From: CAYVNU01 sp964453265
GTDB taxonomy: Bacteria > Patescibacteriota > Doudnabacteria > UBA920
Assembly (NCBI GenBank): GCA_964453265.1
Contig: CAYVNU010000024.1
Span: 1 to 17,725 of the forward strand
Length of the DNA: 17,725 nucleotides
Direction: 5' to 3'
Each line of letters starts with the position of its first letter. Position 1 is the stretch's first letter. Both the position numbers and the translations under genes were made by a program. Below the pieces are notes generated by a model. That model ran no database searches. It saw only the letters and a program-made list of their open reading frames with translations, and was not told where the DNA came from. Of this stretch, positions 1-7,553 are shown piece after piece.

Positions 1-2387
1 TCTATGGTAAAGTTAATGGTTTGTATTTGCTCACTGTTACCGGCTTTGTCTGTGGCATAGAAAGACAGAGTGTGACTTCCCTCCCCTTGTATGGAAAGGT
101 TGCCAGTTGATGTTGCTGTAATTTGCTGCCATGCTTGATTATCTACCTGATAGTTTAAGTTAAGCACACCCGAAGTTTCTTCTTCATGTCCGGCAATAAC
201 CGGATCGACGCTAGAAATATTTACAGTAACATTACTTCTAAAATATCCCGGTCTTCCCATAAGCCCTTCTAATGTAGATGTAGAAACAGGTGGAATTAAA
301 TCTTTAGATTGTTCTTGGTTTAGGAGTGAGGAGGGTAGAATAGTTTTATCGACTGAACCATTACCATCTGAGTCTAAACTAATTGAGGTATTTAGTATTT
401 GATTGTTAAAACTTAAGTCCGCTAAAGAAGTAGTAGCCACTGGCACATTAATATAATTAACGGTTTTTATAATATCACCTTCTTTAATTTCAGAAAGACT
501 TAAATTAAATACTCCAGAATCTGTAGCTTTTAATTTTACAGAATAATTATGGTCGGAGGGTAAAAAAACGAATTTATTATGTCCAATTTCTTCATACTGC
601 GAACCACTTACACCCAAATCAGTAAAAGGATTTTGCTCATCTTGTGAAATTCCAACATGAGCGCCATTTTCATCAAATACATCAACCTCAACAGGACTAT
701 GAATAGTAATTTGAGTTCCGTTAAAAGAGCATTCAGTTTTATCGGTTACTACATTTGGAATATTGGAATTTACAGAATTTATTATATTTTTTACTAAAGT
801 TTCCACCGTTGTTGTGCTAAGCATTTTTGAATGCTCCATGCCGCCTTTAATATAATAATTACTTGCGCCCAATACATTCTTTGATGAATTTAAAGGCACG
901 GTCCCGTCACCCGCGGTAAACCACATTTCTGGCTTGTCGGGATCGCTCTTAAAAACTAGTGTTCCAGGAGTAGCCTGTTCGCACCCCGCAATGTTGTAAA
1001 CTTCCAAACCCGAGTTAGAAAAATCTAAATTGTCTAAATTATAATTATGGAAATTTTTTGATAAGTCTATTAAATCACTATTCAATCCTTTGTCGGTTAA
1101 AAACTTATTTGTTAATACGTCAGTATTTAAATATAGATTTAAATAATTATATAAGTACCCCAAAGGTTGATTTAAGAAATACGATTGACTTGGTAATAAT
1201 TCATAAACTGCTGGCATATTTTGTGCAATTTTTTTCACTTCGTCTGGATCCAGCTGCCCAATTTTAAATCCATTTCTTTTAAATAAAATATCTAGATTAT
1301 CTCCAAAAAGTAAAATTTTTGCCGCCTGAGGTGCGCCAAAATGAGGAGTACCAACAAAAACAAGTTTTCTTATCTTGTTTTTAAATTCTTCTTTATTGAA
1401 TATCAAACTTTTTACAACTAGACCGCCTTGGCTATGCGCAATTACATCTAATTTTGAGCTATTAGTTTTTTGTAGTATATATTCAATTTTTCCGGCAAGG
1501 TCAGTTCTATCTTTAAAATCTAAATTTTGCTGTGCCAGATTAAATGCTGTTTTTGCTAAATCTTGCCGCCAGTCATACGGAAAAACAAATAAATCTTTAT
1601 TTTCTTCATACCCTTGGCTCGTTAGCTCTTGAATAATTCCATCATAAAAATGCTGTCCCGGGTAAGGTTCTCTTATAATGTCTCCGATTTCCAAACTGGT
1701 ATCTAAAGCAGTCCCATCTAATTTAAAAGAAAGAGGATCCATAAAACTATCAGATTTTAAAGGATTGATCATTCGGGGAATATCAGCCCAAAGAGTGTCT
1801 GAACCCTTTTTTATTTCCGAGCCCATAATACCAGGGATAACTAAAATTGGTGTTTTGACATTATTATTTGGATCAACAATCGGATAAGATTTAGAGCCAA
1901 TATAATTATTTCCTAAATAATCTCCTACAAAAAAACTTGCGGAAAGGTTCTCAGGATAAGAGTAAGAATTAAAGTCCACGTCGCACATAGGACAATTAAA
2001 TGGCTCTGCGGAATCGGTATTCCAAATATAAAAATGCGTTTGACTCGTAAAACGCAGACTAAAATTTGTTAAATGCGGGGGGAAAACTAGTGTCGGCGGA
2101 TTAGACCAATCATAATAATCGCCGCCAACATGATTACAATCAGAATTGTATAAATCTACAAAAGGATACAAAACATCTGAGTAATTATTACTATCTTGTA
2201 ATTTAAAATTTATTTGAAGAAAACCGTTTATATACTCTTGAGATTCATAATTTTCAAAAACGTTACTTGTGTCTCTGTAAGAATTATTTACACAATAATT
2301 AGACCCGCCACCTCCATCACCAATTGCCGCAAATACTTGCAACGGTGCAAAAAAAATAATTAATAAAAATATTGTTATTTTTTTCAT
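1..2387 (-). CDS. Secreted LCAT-like acyltransferase/lipase with C-terminal Ig-like region (3' end outside window)
   Basis: The frame stays open from ATG 2387 to the window edge, giving 795 codons with no stop, so the gene is partial. Residues 1-20 are a signal peptide (MKK, hydrophobic core, VFA). About 160 residues of unrecognised sequence with several Cys follow. The alpha/beta-hydrolase core runs from about 178 to 535 and matches the lecithin:cholesterol acyltransferase/phospholipase family: oxyanion motif PGIMGS (185-190), FPYDWR (269-274), nucleophile AHSQGG with Ser319, acid in AGDGTVPL with Asp494, and His519 in GGMEHS. The rest is beta-rich and ends in an Ig-like repeat of the HTLSFYATDKAGNSE type. 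It probably acts outside the membrane on lipids or acyl esters; the substrate is unknown. It lies 27 nt behind the duplicated small membrane gene and is probably cotranscribed with it. No Shine-Dalgarno is seen. The family call is strong, the precise activity is not. Confidence 0.88.
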   Translation of the reverse strand, partial: MKKITIFLLIIFFAPLQVFAAIGDGGGGSNYCVNNSYRDTSNVFENYESQEYINGFLQINFKLQDSNNYSDVLYPFVDLYNSDCNHVGGDYYDWSNPPTLVFPPHLTNFSLRFTSQTHFYIWNTDSAEPFNCPMCDVDFNSYSYPENLSASFFVGDYLGNNYIGSKSYPIVDPNNNVKTPILVIPGIMGSEIKKGSDTLWADIPRMINPLKSDSFMDPLSFKLDGTALDTSLEIGDIIREPYPGQHFYDGIIQELTSQGYEENKDLFVFPYDWRQDLAKTAFNLAQQNLDFKDRTDLAGKIEYILQKTNSSKLDVIAHSQGGLVVKSLIFNKEEFKNKIRKLVFVGTPHFGAPQAAKILLFGDNLDILFKRNGFKIGQLDPDEVKKIAQNMPAVYELLPSQSYFLNQPLGYLYNYLNLYLNTDVLTNKFLTDKGLNSDLIDLSKNFHNYNLDNLDFSNSGLEVYNIAGCEQATPGTLVFKSDPDKPEMWFTAGDGTVPLNSSKNVLGASNYYIKGGMEHSKMLSTTTVETLVKNIINSVNSNIPNVVTDKTECSFNGTQITIHSPVEVDVFDENGAHVGISQDEQNPFTDLGVSGSQYEEIGHNKFVFLPSDHNYSVKLKATDSGVFNLSLSEIKEGDIIKTVNYINVPVATTSLADLSFNNQILNTSISLDSDGNGSVDKTILPSSLLNQEQSKDLIPPVSTSTLEGLMGRPGYFRSNVTVNISSVDPVIAGHEEETSGVLNLNYQVDNQAWQQITATSTGNLSIQGEGSHTLSFYATDKAGNSEQIQTINFTI

Positions 2388-2414
2388 ATATTTTAAATTA
2401 CTTTTAAAAAAACT

Positions 2415-2693
2415 TTATATTGATTTTTGAATTAAGAGCGTCATAATAAAAACTATTAGTAAAGACCAAAAATGCCATTTTTTCACAAACTCTTTTCTAA
2501 AAACAATTAATAAGAACACTGTGATTACTGCGGAAACAGACTGAAACAAAACAAGCCTATTTGACTCACCAAAAGTTATATTTTTTATAGTAATAACGCC
2601 AATAGCTAGTCTAATGGTGCTTTGATAAATAATTTCTGGCAATAAAGTAATAGCCATAAATATTCCTAACCAAATTTTTTGCTTTTTTGTCAT
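2415..2693 (-). CDS. Small three-helix membrane protein, copy B with alternative C-terminus
   Basis: This 92-residue protein has residues 1-83 identical to the gene just upstream (2697-3017) and then a different tail, MTLLIQKSI. Predicted membrane segments lie at about 8-24, 46-65 and 75-89, separated by basic loops (RKEFVKK). The family is not recognised. Its ATG lies 3 nt after the TAG of copy A, and only a weak G-rich stretch precedes it, so it may be translated by coupling to copy A. It is followed 27 nt later by the LCAT-like gene. The perfect nucleotide identity with copy A means a very recent duplication, or an assembly error. It could be a non-functional remnant. Confidence 0.6.
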   Translation of the reverse strand: MTKKQKIWLGIFMAITLLPEIIYQSTIRLAIGVITIKNITFGESNRLVLFQSVSAVITVFLLIVFRKEFVKKWHFWSLLIVFIMTLLIQKSI

Positions 2694-2695
2694 TT
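2445..2695. repeat. 251-bp perfect direct repeat, left copy
   Basis: By eye this is base-for-base identical to 2769-3019 at an offset of 324 bp. It covers codons 1-83 of copy B plus two bases before the ATG. The identity stops at 2444 (t against c) and 2696 (g against t). Confidence 0.93.
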
Positions 2696-2696
2696 G

Positions 2697-3017
2697 CTAA
2701 AAACCGCCGACCTCGACCTTACCATTTAAGGCCAAGTCAAAACTTAAATAAGCTACCAAAGCCCAAACAATAAAAACTATTAGTAAAGACCAAAAATGCC
2801 ATTTTTTCACAAACTCTTTTCTAAAAACAATTAATAAGAACACTGTGATTACTGCGGAAACAGACTGAAACAAAACAAGCCTATTTGACTCACCAAAAGT
2901 TATATTTTTTATAGTAATAACGCCAATAGCTAGTCTAATGGTGCTTTGATAAATAATTTCTGGCAATAAAGTAATAGCCATAAATATTCCTAACCAAATT
3001 TTTTGCTTTTTTGTCAT
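2697..3017 (-). CDS. Small three-helix membrane protein, copy A
   Basis: This 106-residue hydrophobic protein has membrane segments at about 8-24, 46-65 and 75-95 and ends in a short polar tail (NGKVEVGGF). The family is not recognised. The start is supported by an AAAGGA ribosome-binding site six bases before the ATG, one of the few good ones in this window. It is the first gene of a probable operon (copy A, copy B, LCAT-like enzyme). The third helix is complete here and shorter in copy B, which suggests, without proving it, that copy A is the parental form. A role linked to the downstream envelope lipase is only guilt by association. Confidence 0.7.
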   Translation of the reverse strand: MTKKQKIWLGIFMAITLLPEIIYQSTIRLAIGVITIKNITFGESNRLVLFQSVSAVITVFLLIVFRKEFVKKWHFWSLLIVFIVWALVAYLSFDLALNGKVEVGGF

Positions 3018-3019
3018 TT
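2769..3019. repeat. 251-bp perfect direct repeat, right copy
   Basis: This is the partner of 2445-2695. The 73 bp between the copies (2696-2768) encode the unique C-terminus and stop codon of copy A. Confidence 0.93.
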
Positions 3020-3036
3020 TTTTCCTTTTTTAACAT

Positions 3037-3063
3037 AAAAAAGCCGCTATTAAATAGCGGCTT
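3037..3063 (-). terminator. Intrinsic terminator or attenuator upstream of the duplicated membrane gene
   Basis: A nine-base-pair stem AAGCCGCTA/TAGCGGCTT with a 5-nt loop is followed by six T on the minus strand. It can end transcripts from the VIT1-type operon (stop at 3201). It also lies downstream of the predicted promoter for copy A, so it may act as an attenuator for that operon. Confidence 0.8.
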
Positions 3064-3119
3064 TAAAAGTTTTAATTAATAGAATTAAATTTTTATTTTG
3101 CTTAAACATGAACACTTTA

Positions 3120-3147
3120 AGCATATCATTCATATATTTTATGTCAA
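3120..3147 (-). promoter_or_regulatory. Predicted promoter for the small-membrane-protein/LCAT-like operon
   Basis: The -35 TTGACA (3142-3147) and -10 TATGCT (3120-3125) are 16 bp apart. Transcription would start near 3113 and run through the hairpin at 3037-3063 before reaching the ATG at 3017. The rest of 3064-3200 holds no gene that I can see. Confidence 0.5.
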
Positions 3148-3200
3148 ATTTGGTTTTGTATTATTTTCTACAGCCTACATCAATCCCAATTCTACTAAAA

Positions 3201-3923
3201 TTAAATTCCACTAACTCCAAAAATTTTACCTATACCAAAGGTTATAGCCATGGCTAGCATACCACCCACAACTACTCTTATAGTGGCTTTAGTTTTATTG
3301 GCTCCGCCGGCATAAGCGCTTAACACACCAGTTGTGCAGAGGGCTAAAAATACGCCAAAAAAAGTTATTGGCACACGAAATGATTTTGGCGACAAAGTAA
3401 TAATAGCTATTGGAATAATTGCCCCGCAAAAAAATGCCGCGGCCGAAGCGTAAGCCGCGTGCCAAGGGTTTGTTAAATTGTTGGGATCTATACCAAGTTC
3501 GGCATCTAAATGCGCTGTAAAAACGTCTTTTTCCGAAAGTTCTTTTGCCACAATAGCGGCTGTTTTTTGTGAAAGCCCTTTAGTAATATAAATTTTTTCA
3601 AGCTCCGAAAGCTCAAAATCAGGGTTTTGCGCAAGTTCTAAACGTTCCTTTTCTATATAGGCTTTTTCGGTGTCGCGCTGAGTGCTAACAGAAATATACT
3701 CTCCTACGCCCATTGAAAGCGCCCCGGCAACTAACCCAGCCACTCCCGCGGTTAAAATAATAGCGCTAGATTCAGAAGCTCCGGCAATACCCACTACTAA
3801 TGATGCGGTAGAAACAATGCCGTCGTTTGCGCCTAAAACCGAGGCTCTAAGCCAGTTTAACTTTTGTCCGGATTTTGCTTCATGCGGCTCAATTTGGCTA
3901 TTTAAATTATTTTGAGCAGTCAT
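3201..3923 (-). CDS. VIT1/CCC1-family transporter
   Basis: This 240-residue protein belongs to the VIT1/CCC1 family, membrane exporters or sequesterers of Fe2+ and Mn2+. The hallmark first helix WLRASVLGANDGIVSTASLVVG is at 24-45 and the second helix at 55-76. The cytosolic metal-binding region (about 82-145) is rich in Glu (EKAYIEKERLELAQN, ELSELEKIY, AKELSEKDVF). Three C-terminal helices follow, with the conserved NPWHAAYASAAAFFCGAIIP (152-171). It lacks the N-terminal ferritin-like domain of some bacterial members. It is the last gene of a five-gene operon, 4 nt behind the TfoX-N gene and without a Shine-Dalgarno, and is followed by the terminator at 3037-3063. Whether it moves iron or manganese cannot be read from the sequence. 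Confidence 0.92.
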   Translation of the reverse strand: MTAQNNLNSQIEPHEAKSGQKLNWLRASVLGANDGIVSTASLVVGIAGASESSAIILTAGVAGLVAGALSMGVGEYISVSTQRDTEKAYIEKERLELAQNPDFELSELEKIYITKGLSQKTAAIVAKELSEKDVFTAHLDAELGIDPNNLTNPWHAAYASAAAFFCGAIIPIAIITLSPKSFRVPITFFGVFLALCTTGVLSAYAGGANKTKATIRVVVGGMLAMAITFGIGKIFGVSGI

Positions 3924-3927
3924 AAAA

Positions 3928-4251
3928 TTATTTTTTCTGCTTCGCTTCCGGCAAAGCTTTTGCCGTAAGAGCTATTAATTCTTGCAATAAAAGTTTGTCT
4001 TCTAGTAAATCTCCCGAAATATGCATACTAGCCTTAGCTCCGGGGTAAGCAAAACCTTCTTTATAATTTTCGCTCAAAAGTTTTTTGCCCGCTTCAGTAA
4101 TTTTTACAAACAACTCGTCATTACAAACCAAAGCTACAACCCTGTCGTCTGCATACAAAGCATATTCGCCAAACATTTTTCTTGAGCGGATATTTTTAAG
4201 CCCGGCTAATTGATCGAGCAAGTAATCAATTGTAGATTGCTTTGTAGCCAT
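3928..4251 (-). CDS. TfoX N-terminal domain protein
   Basis: This 107-residue protein is a single TfoX-N domain: an N-terminal helix (STIDYLLDQLAGL), the diagnostic RKMFGEYALYADDRVVALVCNDELFVK at about 23-49, and the later GFAYPGAKASMHI. The second TfoX domain of Sxy/TfoX, the Haemophilus competence regulator, is absent. Single-domain members are common and mostly uncharacterised, so a role in competence should not be assumed. The gene sits 2 nt after trhO and 4 nt before the VIT1-type gene, in the same operon. A lysine-rich tail (PEAKQKK) ends the protein. Confidence 0.88.
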   Translation of the reverse strand: MATKQSTIDYLLDQLAGLKNIRSRKMFGEYALYADDRVVALVCNDELFVKITEAGKKLLSENYKEGFAYPGAKASMHISGDLLEDKLLLQELIALTAKALPEAKQKK

Positions 4252-4253
4252 AT

Positions 4254-5114
4254 TTAAGCAGTAACCGCTTCTCTTAAAATAGCTTTGCGTGGTTTATAGC
4301 AAACGTTACAGCAAATTATTTTAGTGGAAGGACGAGTTGAGTCGTCGTTATAAAAAATTTCGCAAGGTGCAGAACAATATAAACACTTGCCAATAATTTC
4401 TCTGTTTTTAACTTTGGTTACCGTGGTAGTCATGCGGTTGTCAAAAACAAACAAACTGCCTTTAAAATGCCGTCCCGGATATTTTTGCATGTAAGTATGA
4501 ATACCGTCTTTTAACTGGTACAAATTCTTAAAACCTTTTTCTTTTAAAAGACAGGTGGCTTTTTCGCAGCGTATGCCGCCGGTACACACAGCTACAACTT
4601 TTTTATTTTTTAAATTTTTTATTGCATCAAGCTTTTCAGGAAGTTCCCGAAAATTCTGAATGTTCGGATGTACAGTTTTTTCAAACTGGCCGACATTTAT
4701 TTCATAAGTGTTGCGCAAATCAAGCACCACAAAGTCCTCGTTCTTTTTGTAAAGCTTTTCTAACTCCGAAGCGGTTAAAGTCTTGGCAGTTTGTTTTTTT
4801 ACGTTATAAGTCTTACCCAATGTTACGACTTCCTTTTTTACCTTCACTTCCAGTTTGGTAAAGGCTTTGCCCGTGCCTTTACTTTCTTTAAAAATCACAT
4901 CTTTAAACAAGCGGTTTTTTCTAAAAGCGCTTTTAAATTTTTTGATATTTTGGTCAACCCCCTCTAAAGTTGCGTTGACCCCTTCTTCGGCTATTAAAAG
5001 CCGGCCTTTTAAATTTAAAAGCTGACACAAAACCTTTTGCTCATCGCGCAATTTTTTAGGATTTTTAATTTTTACGAATTTATAAAAAAGGATTATTGTA
5101 TAATTTTTCGTCAT
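4254..5114 (-). CDS. trhO: tRNA uridine(34) hydroxylase TrhO (rhodanese family)
   Basis: At 286 residues this matches TrhO/YceA, which hydroxylates U34 of certain tRNAs (ho5U, the precursor of cmo5U and mo5U) to widen wobble decoding. The N-terminal acylphosphatase-like half carries the RLLIAEEGVNATLEG signature (38-52). The rhodanese domain runs from about 115 to 215: VVLDLRNTYEINVGQF, then the active loop CTGGIRCEKA with catalytic Cys177, then LKDGIHTYMQKYP. After LFVFDNRM a C-terminal Cys cluster (C244, C247, C251, C268, C269, C272) is a possible metal site. The gene begins 3 nt after the DUF1294 stop and has no Shine-Dalgarno. The family assignment is strong; activity is inferred from the conserved Cys. 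Confidence 0.93.
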   Translation of the reverse strand: MTKNYTIILFYKFVKIKNPKKLRDEQKVLCQLLNLKGRLLIAEEGVNATLEGVDQNIKKFKSAFRKNRLFKDVIFKESKGTGKAFTKLEVKVKKEVVTLGKTYNVKKQTAKTLTASELEKLYKKNEDFVVLDLRNTYEINVGQFEKTVHPNIQNFRELPEKLDAIKNLKNKKVVAVCTGGIRCEKATCLLKEKGFKNLYQLKDGIHTYMQKYPGRHFKGSLFVFDNRMTTTVTKVKNREIIGKCLYCSAPCEIFYNDDSTRPSTKIICCNVCYKPRKAILREAVTA

Positions 5115-5117
5115 AAA

Positions 5118-5405
5118 TTAATTAACTCTTAAAAATATATTTAACAAATATAATAAAACAATTTGCTGAATTAGTAAAAGGCCTATGCCGAGCGGAAAAT
5201 ATATTTTCCGAGTCTTATGCCGGAAAATAAACACGCCTAAAAAAATACCCAAAGATCCAAATAAAGAAGCTAATAAAAAAAACCTTACCTCAGGCGTTCT
5301 TTCTAAATTATTCACACTCTTTTTTTTGTCTAAGCCAACAAAAATAAAAGAAACTAAATTCACTAGAATTAAAACTATCCCGGCAAAAAACAAATTATTA
5401 CCCAT
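5118..5405 (-). CDS. DUF1294 family small membrane protein
   Basis: This 95-residue protein matches DUF1294: an N-terminal membrane helix (about 5-23), the motif FVGLDKKKSVNNLERTPE, a second helix with the LFGSLGIFLGVFIFRHKTRK signature, then FPLGIGLLLIQQIVLLYLL. The RHKTRK motif between the last two helices is the strongest evidence. Function is unknown; some members are fused to cold-shock or nucleic-acid-binding domains, which fits its place directly after a helicase. It starts 4 nt after the helicase stop and ends 3 nt before trhO. Confidence 0.85.
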   Translation of the reverse strand: MGNNLFFAGIVLILVNLVSFIFVGLDKKKSVNNLERTPEVRFFLLASLFGSLGIFLGVFIFRHKTRKIYFPLGIGLLLIQQIVLLYLLNIFLRVN

Positions 5406-5409
5406 ACAA

Positions 5410-7335
5410 TTAGGTAGTTAAATAGCTACTTAAAAACTTTACAACCCTTTCATCTAGAATTATATCACTTTGCAGAATTTTCCGCTTTAAAAACAGACCT
5501 TCAAGCGTGCGGCAGCGAGAGAGAGCAACATAGAGCTGACCGTGGGCAAAAGTGCCCGAGCTTAAGTCTACATAGACTTTGTCAAAAGTTTTACCCTGGG
5601 CTTTGTGTATAGTAACTGCCCAAGCAAGTTTAAACGGATACTGAGTAAAAGTCCCGGTTGTCCGGCTGTCCACTTTTTGCGTCCGCGTATCTAAAACAAA
5701 TTTAAACATTTCCCAAGTGTGCGGCTTTACGTAGACCGTTTCCCCGGTTTCTAACTCTACAATAATTGAATCTGAAGAGGGCGATGTTTCTTTTTCGTAA
5801 AAATCGTCTTCGGGCAAATATTCAAGCTCTTCAGAATTATCCAACCCCGCCTCAGAGGCCGCCACAACACCTTTAATTTTCCCCATAGTTCCATTAACCC
5901 AGCGCTTTTGAAAGTCGTTGTTTAGCATCATTACCTGAGCACCGACTTTTATTTGCAAATTTAAGTCTGTGGGCGCTTCGCGGTCTTCAAAACTGCCGTC
6001 TGCCTGACCTTCGTAAGTTTTAAGTTCACTTGGAAGTTTTTCTAAGAAAAAATTATTAACTTGCCTGGCACGCGCATTGTGCGGGGTTAAATAAATAGCA
6101 AATTTCTCAAATTTAAATTTTGTCTCCCCACTCTCTGCTCTAGTATTTAAAATAGTTAGATGCTCCTGACTAACTGCGTTATTTCTAACCGCATTAAGCA
6201 CGTCTTTAAACACTTGGCCCTTTTGCCTATAAATAGTTTTTAAAGTTATAAATTCAAACCTAGCCTGTTTAAATGCCGGTGAGTCAAAAAAGAAAGGTGA
6301 GTTATAGGTTTTTATAAGTCCGCCGCCTTGGTTAAAGTCTTTATCAACTGGCGGTAGCTGGTAAAGGTCGCCTATAAACACCATTTGAATACCGCCAAAA
6401 GGCTGGTCTTTAGTAGGGCCATTAATGCGCAAAAATTTATCTACGCAGTCTAGTAAATCAGCCCTAACCATAGAAATTTCGTCTATTATTAACGTGTCTA
6501 ATTTTTGGAGTAACTTAAATTTAGAACTGTCCGCTGCTAATTTTTTTACTCTTTGCAAAGTTATGTCCGGCCCAAAACCGCAAAAAGAATGTATAGTTTG
6601 CCCTTCCACGTTTAAAGCCGCAACACCTGTTGGCGCAAGTACTGCAATATTTTTAGTTGTAGTTTTCCGAAAATAATTTAAAAGAGTAGATTTACCCGTA
6701 CCAGCCTCGCCAGTTAAAAACAAATTTTTTGTGGTATTACCTATAATTTCAAGTGCTGCCAAACTTTCCGGGTTACCGCTTAAATCCAATTTTAGAATTT
6801 CTGCATTGCCTAATTCATTACCACCAAAACTTTTAGCCCGCCCATAAACATTTATGTCGTCCTTTTTGTATTTTTCCACGCTGCCGACTAACTGCACAAG
6901 CCTAGCCGTTACAAATCTGCCTTCAATACCCCACTGCTCAGACAACCTTTTTACAAAATTTAAATAGGTTTGGTTTTTTTGGCTTACATATTTTTCGTAT
7001 TCTTTTTTTAAGTTTTCGTCTCGCTCTAAAGAAAAAAGCGCTTCCACAGTTTTGTTTATTTCTTCAACCTGCTTGTTTTTGCTTTCATAATCCCAACCTG
7101 GGACGTCGGTAAAATGCATCGCAAGTCTGGCCTTAAGACCGCCTGCCGCTCTCCCAAATTTAAGCGTTAAATCTAAAACAAAACTTTCAAACTCAGGTAA
7201 AGACAAGTTTGGTTTTTCCAAATAGAGTTTTTTTAAAAGCTCGTCCTCTTCTTTTGCCCACCGCGTGCCAATTTTGGGATACTTTTTTCTAAGCTCTAAA
7301 ATATCGTATTTTTTTGTATTAGTTTCTTCATCCAT
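5410..7335 (-). CDS. PIF1-like superfamily 1B DNA helicase with N-terminal Myb/SANT-like segments
   Basis: This 641-residue protein has a PIF1/RecD2-type helicase core from about 185 to 640. Walker A is GEAGTGKST (209-217), motif Ia is LAPTGVAAL, Walker B is IIDEISM (283-289), motif III is GDLYQLPPV (322-330), and the C-terminal RecA-like half carries TIHKAQGKTF (about 575-584) and YVALSR (602-607). PIF1 enzymes move 5' to 3' on single-stranded DNA and resolve G-quadruplexes and R-loops. The first 180 residues are not part of the core. They contain a tryptophan-centred helical segment RWAKEEDELLKKLYLE (25-40) like a Myb/SANT repeat and a second helical block (about 105-150), perhaps DNA-binding. 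It heads the five-gene operon. The predicted promoter leaves a leader of only about 9 nt and no Shine-Dalgarno. Confidence 0.92.
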   Translation of the reverse strand: MDEETNTKKYDILELRKKYPKIGTRWAKEEDELLKKLYLEKPNLSLPEFESFVLDLTLKFGRAAGGLKARLAMHFTDVPGWDYESKNKQVEEINKTVEALFSLERDENLKKEYEKYVSQKNQTYLNFVKRLSEQWGIEGRFVTARLVQLVGSVEKYKKDDINVYGRAKSFGGNELGNAEILKLDLSGNPESLAALEIIGNTTKNLFLTGEAGTGKSTLLNYFRKTTTKNIAVLAPTGVAALNVEGQTIHSFCGFGPDITLQRVKKLAADSSKFKLLQKLDTLIIDEISMVRADLLDCVDKFLRINGPTKDQPFGGIQMVFIGDLYQLPPVDKDFNQGGGLIKTYNSPFFFDSPAFKQARFEFITLKTIYRQKGQVFKDVLNAVRNNAVSQEHLTILNTRAESGETKFKFEKFAIYLTPHNARARQVNNFFLEKLPSELKTYEGQADGSFEDREAPTDLNLQIKVGAQVMMLNNDFQKRWVNGTMGKIKGVVAASEAGLDNSEELEYLPEDDFYEKETSPSSDSIIVELETGETVYVKPHTWEMFKFVLDTRTQKVDSRTTGTFTQYPFKLAWAVTIHKAQGKTFDKVYVDLSSGTFAHGQLYVALSRCRTLEGLFLKRKILQSDIILDERVVKFLSSYLTT

Positions 7336-7350
7336 AAGCTATATTTAAAA

Positions 7351-7377
7351 AGTATACTATCGTTTACCCTTTGTCAA
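7351..7377 (-). promoter_or_regulatory. Predicted promoter of the helicase operon
   Basis: The -35 TTGACA (7372-7377) and -10 TATACT (7351-7356) are 15 bp apart. The -10 lies 15 nt from the ATG, so the mRNA would have a very short leader. The AT-rich stretch 7378-7495 between this site and the guaB terminator shows no gene; it contains an 8-bp inverted repeat ACCCCGTA/TACGGGGT (7377-7384, 7469-7476). Confidence 0.5.
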
Positions 7378-7495
7378 CCCCGTATATCAACATTTTATTA
7401 AAATTGAATATAAGTCTTTATTTATTATCAAAACAGATAAAAACTATAAAAAATATCAAATGTCGTATTACGGGGTCAAGCAACGTTTTGTGGAT

Positions 7496-7526
7496 AAAAA
7501 AATCGCCGTTTAAAGACGATTTTTTT
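7496..7526 (-). terminator. Intrinsic terminator after guaB
   Basis: The stem AAATCGTC/GGCGATTT contains one G-U pair and a 7-nt loop, with runs of A and T on both sides, about 28 bp beyond the guaB stop. It could work in both directions. Confidence 0.75.
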
Positions 7527-7553
7527 GCATATTACATACTATTTGCTACTATT

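Noticed and set aside
1058..1887. Plus-strand open frames of 69-85 codons inside the LCAT-like gene
   Set aside because: They lie opposite a long frame with a full catalytic triad and have no protein-like features or start signals.
3928..4251. Competence regulator role for the TfoX-N protein
   Set aside because: The second TfoX domain is missing and no competence genes are nearby.
7377..7476. ACCCCGTA/TACGGGGT inverted repeat as a mobile-element boundary
   Set aside because: Only 8 bp, no target duplication and no gene between the arms.
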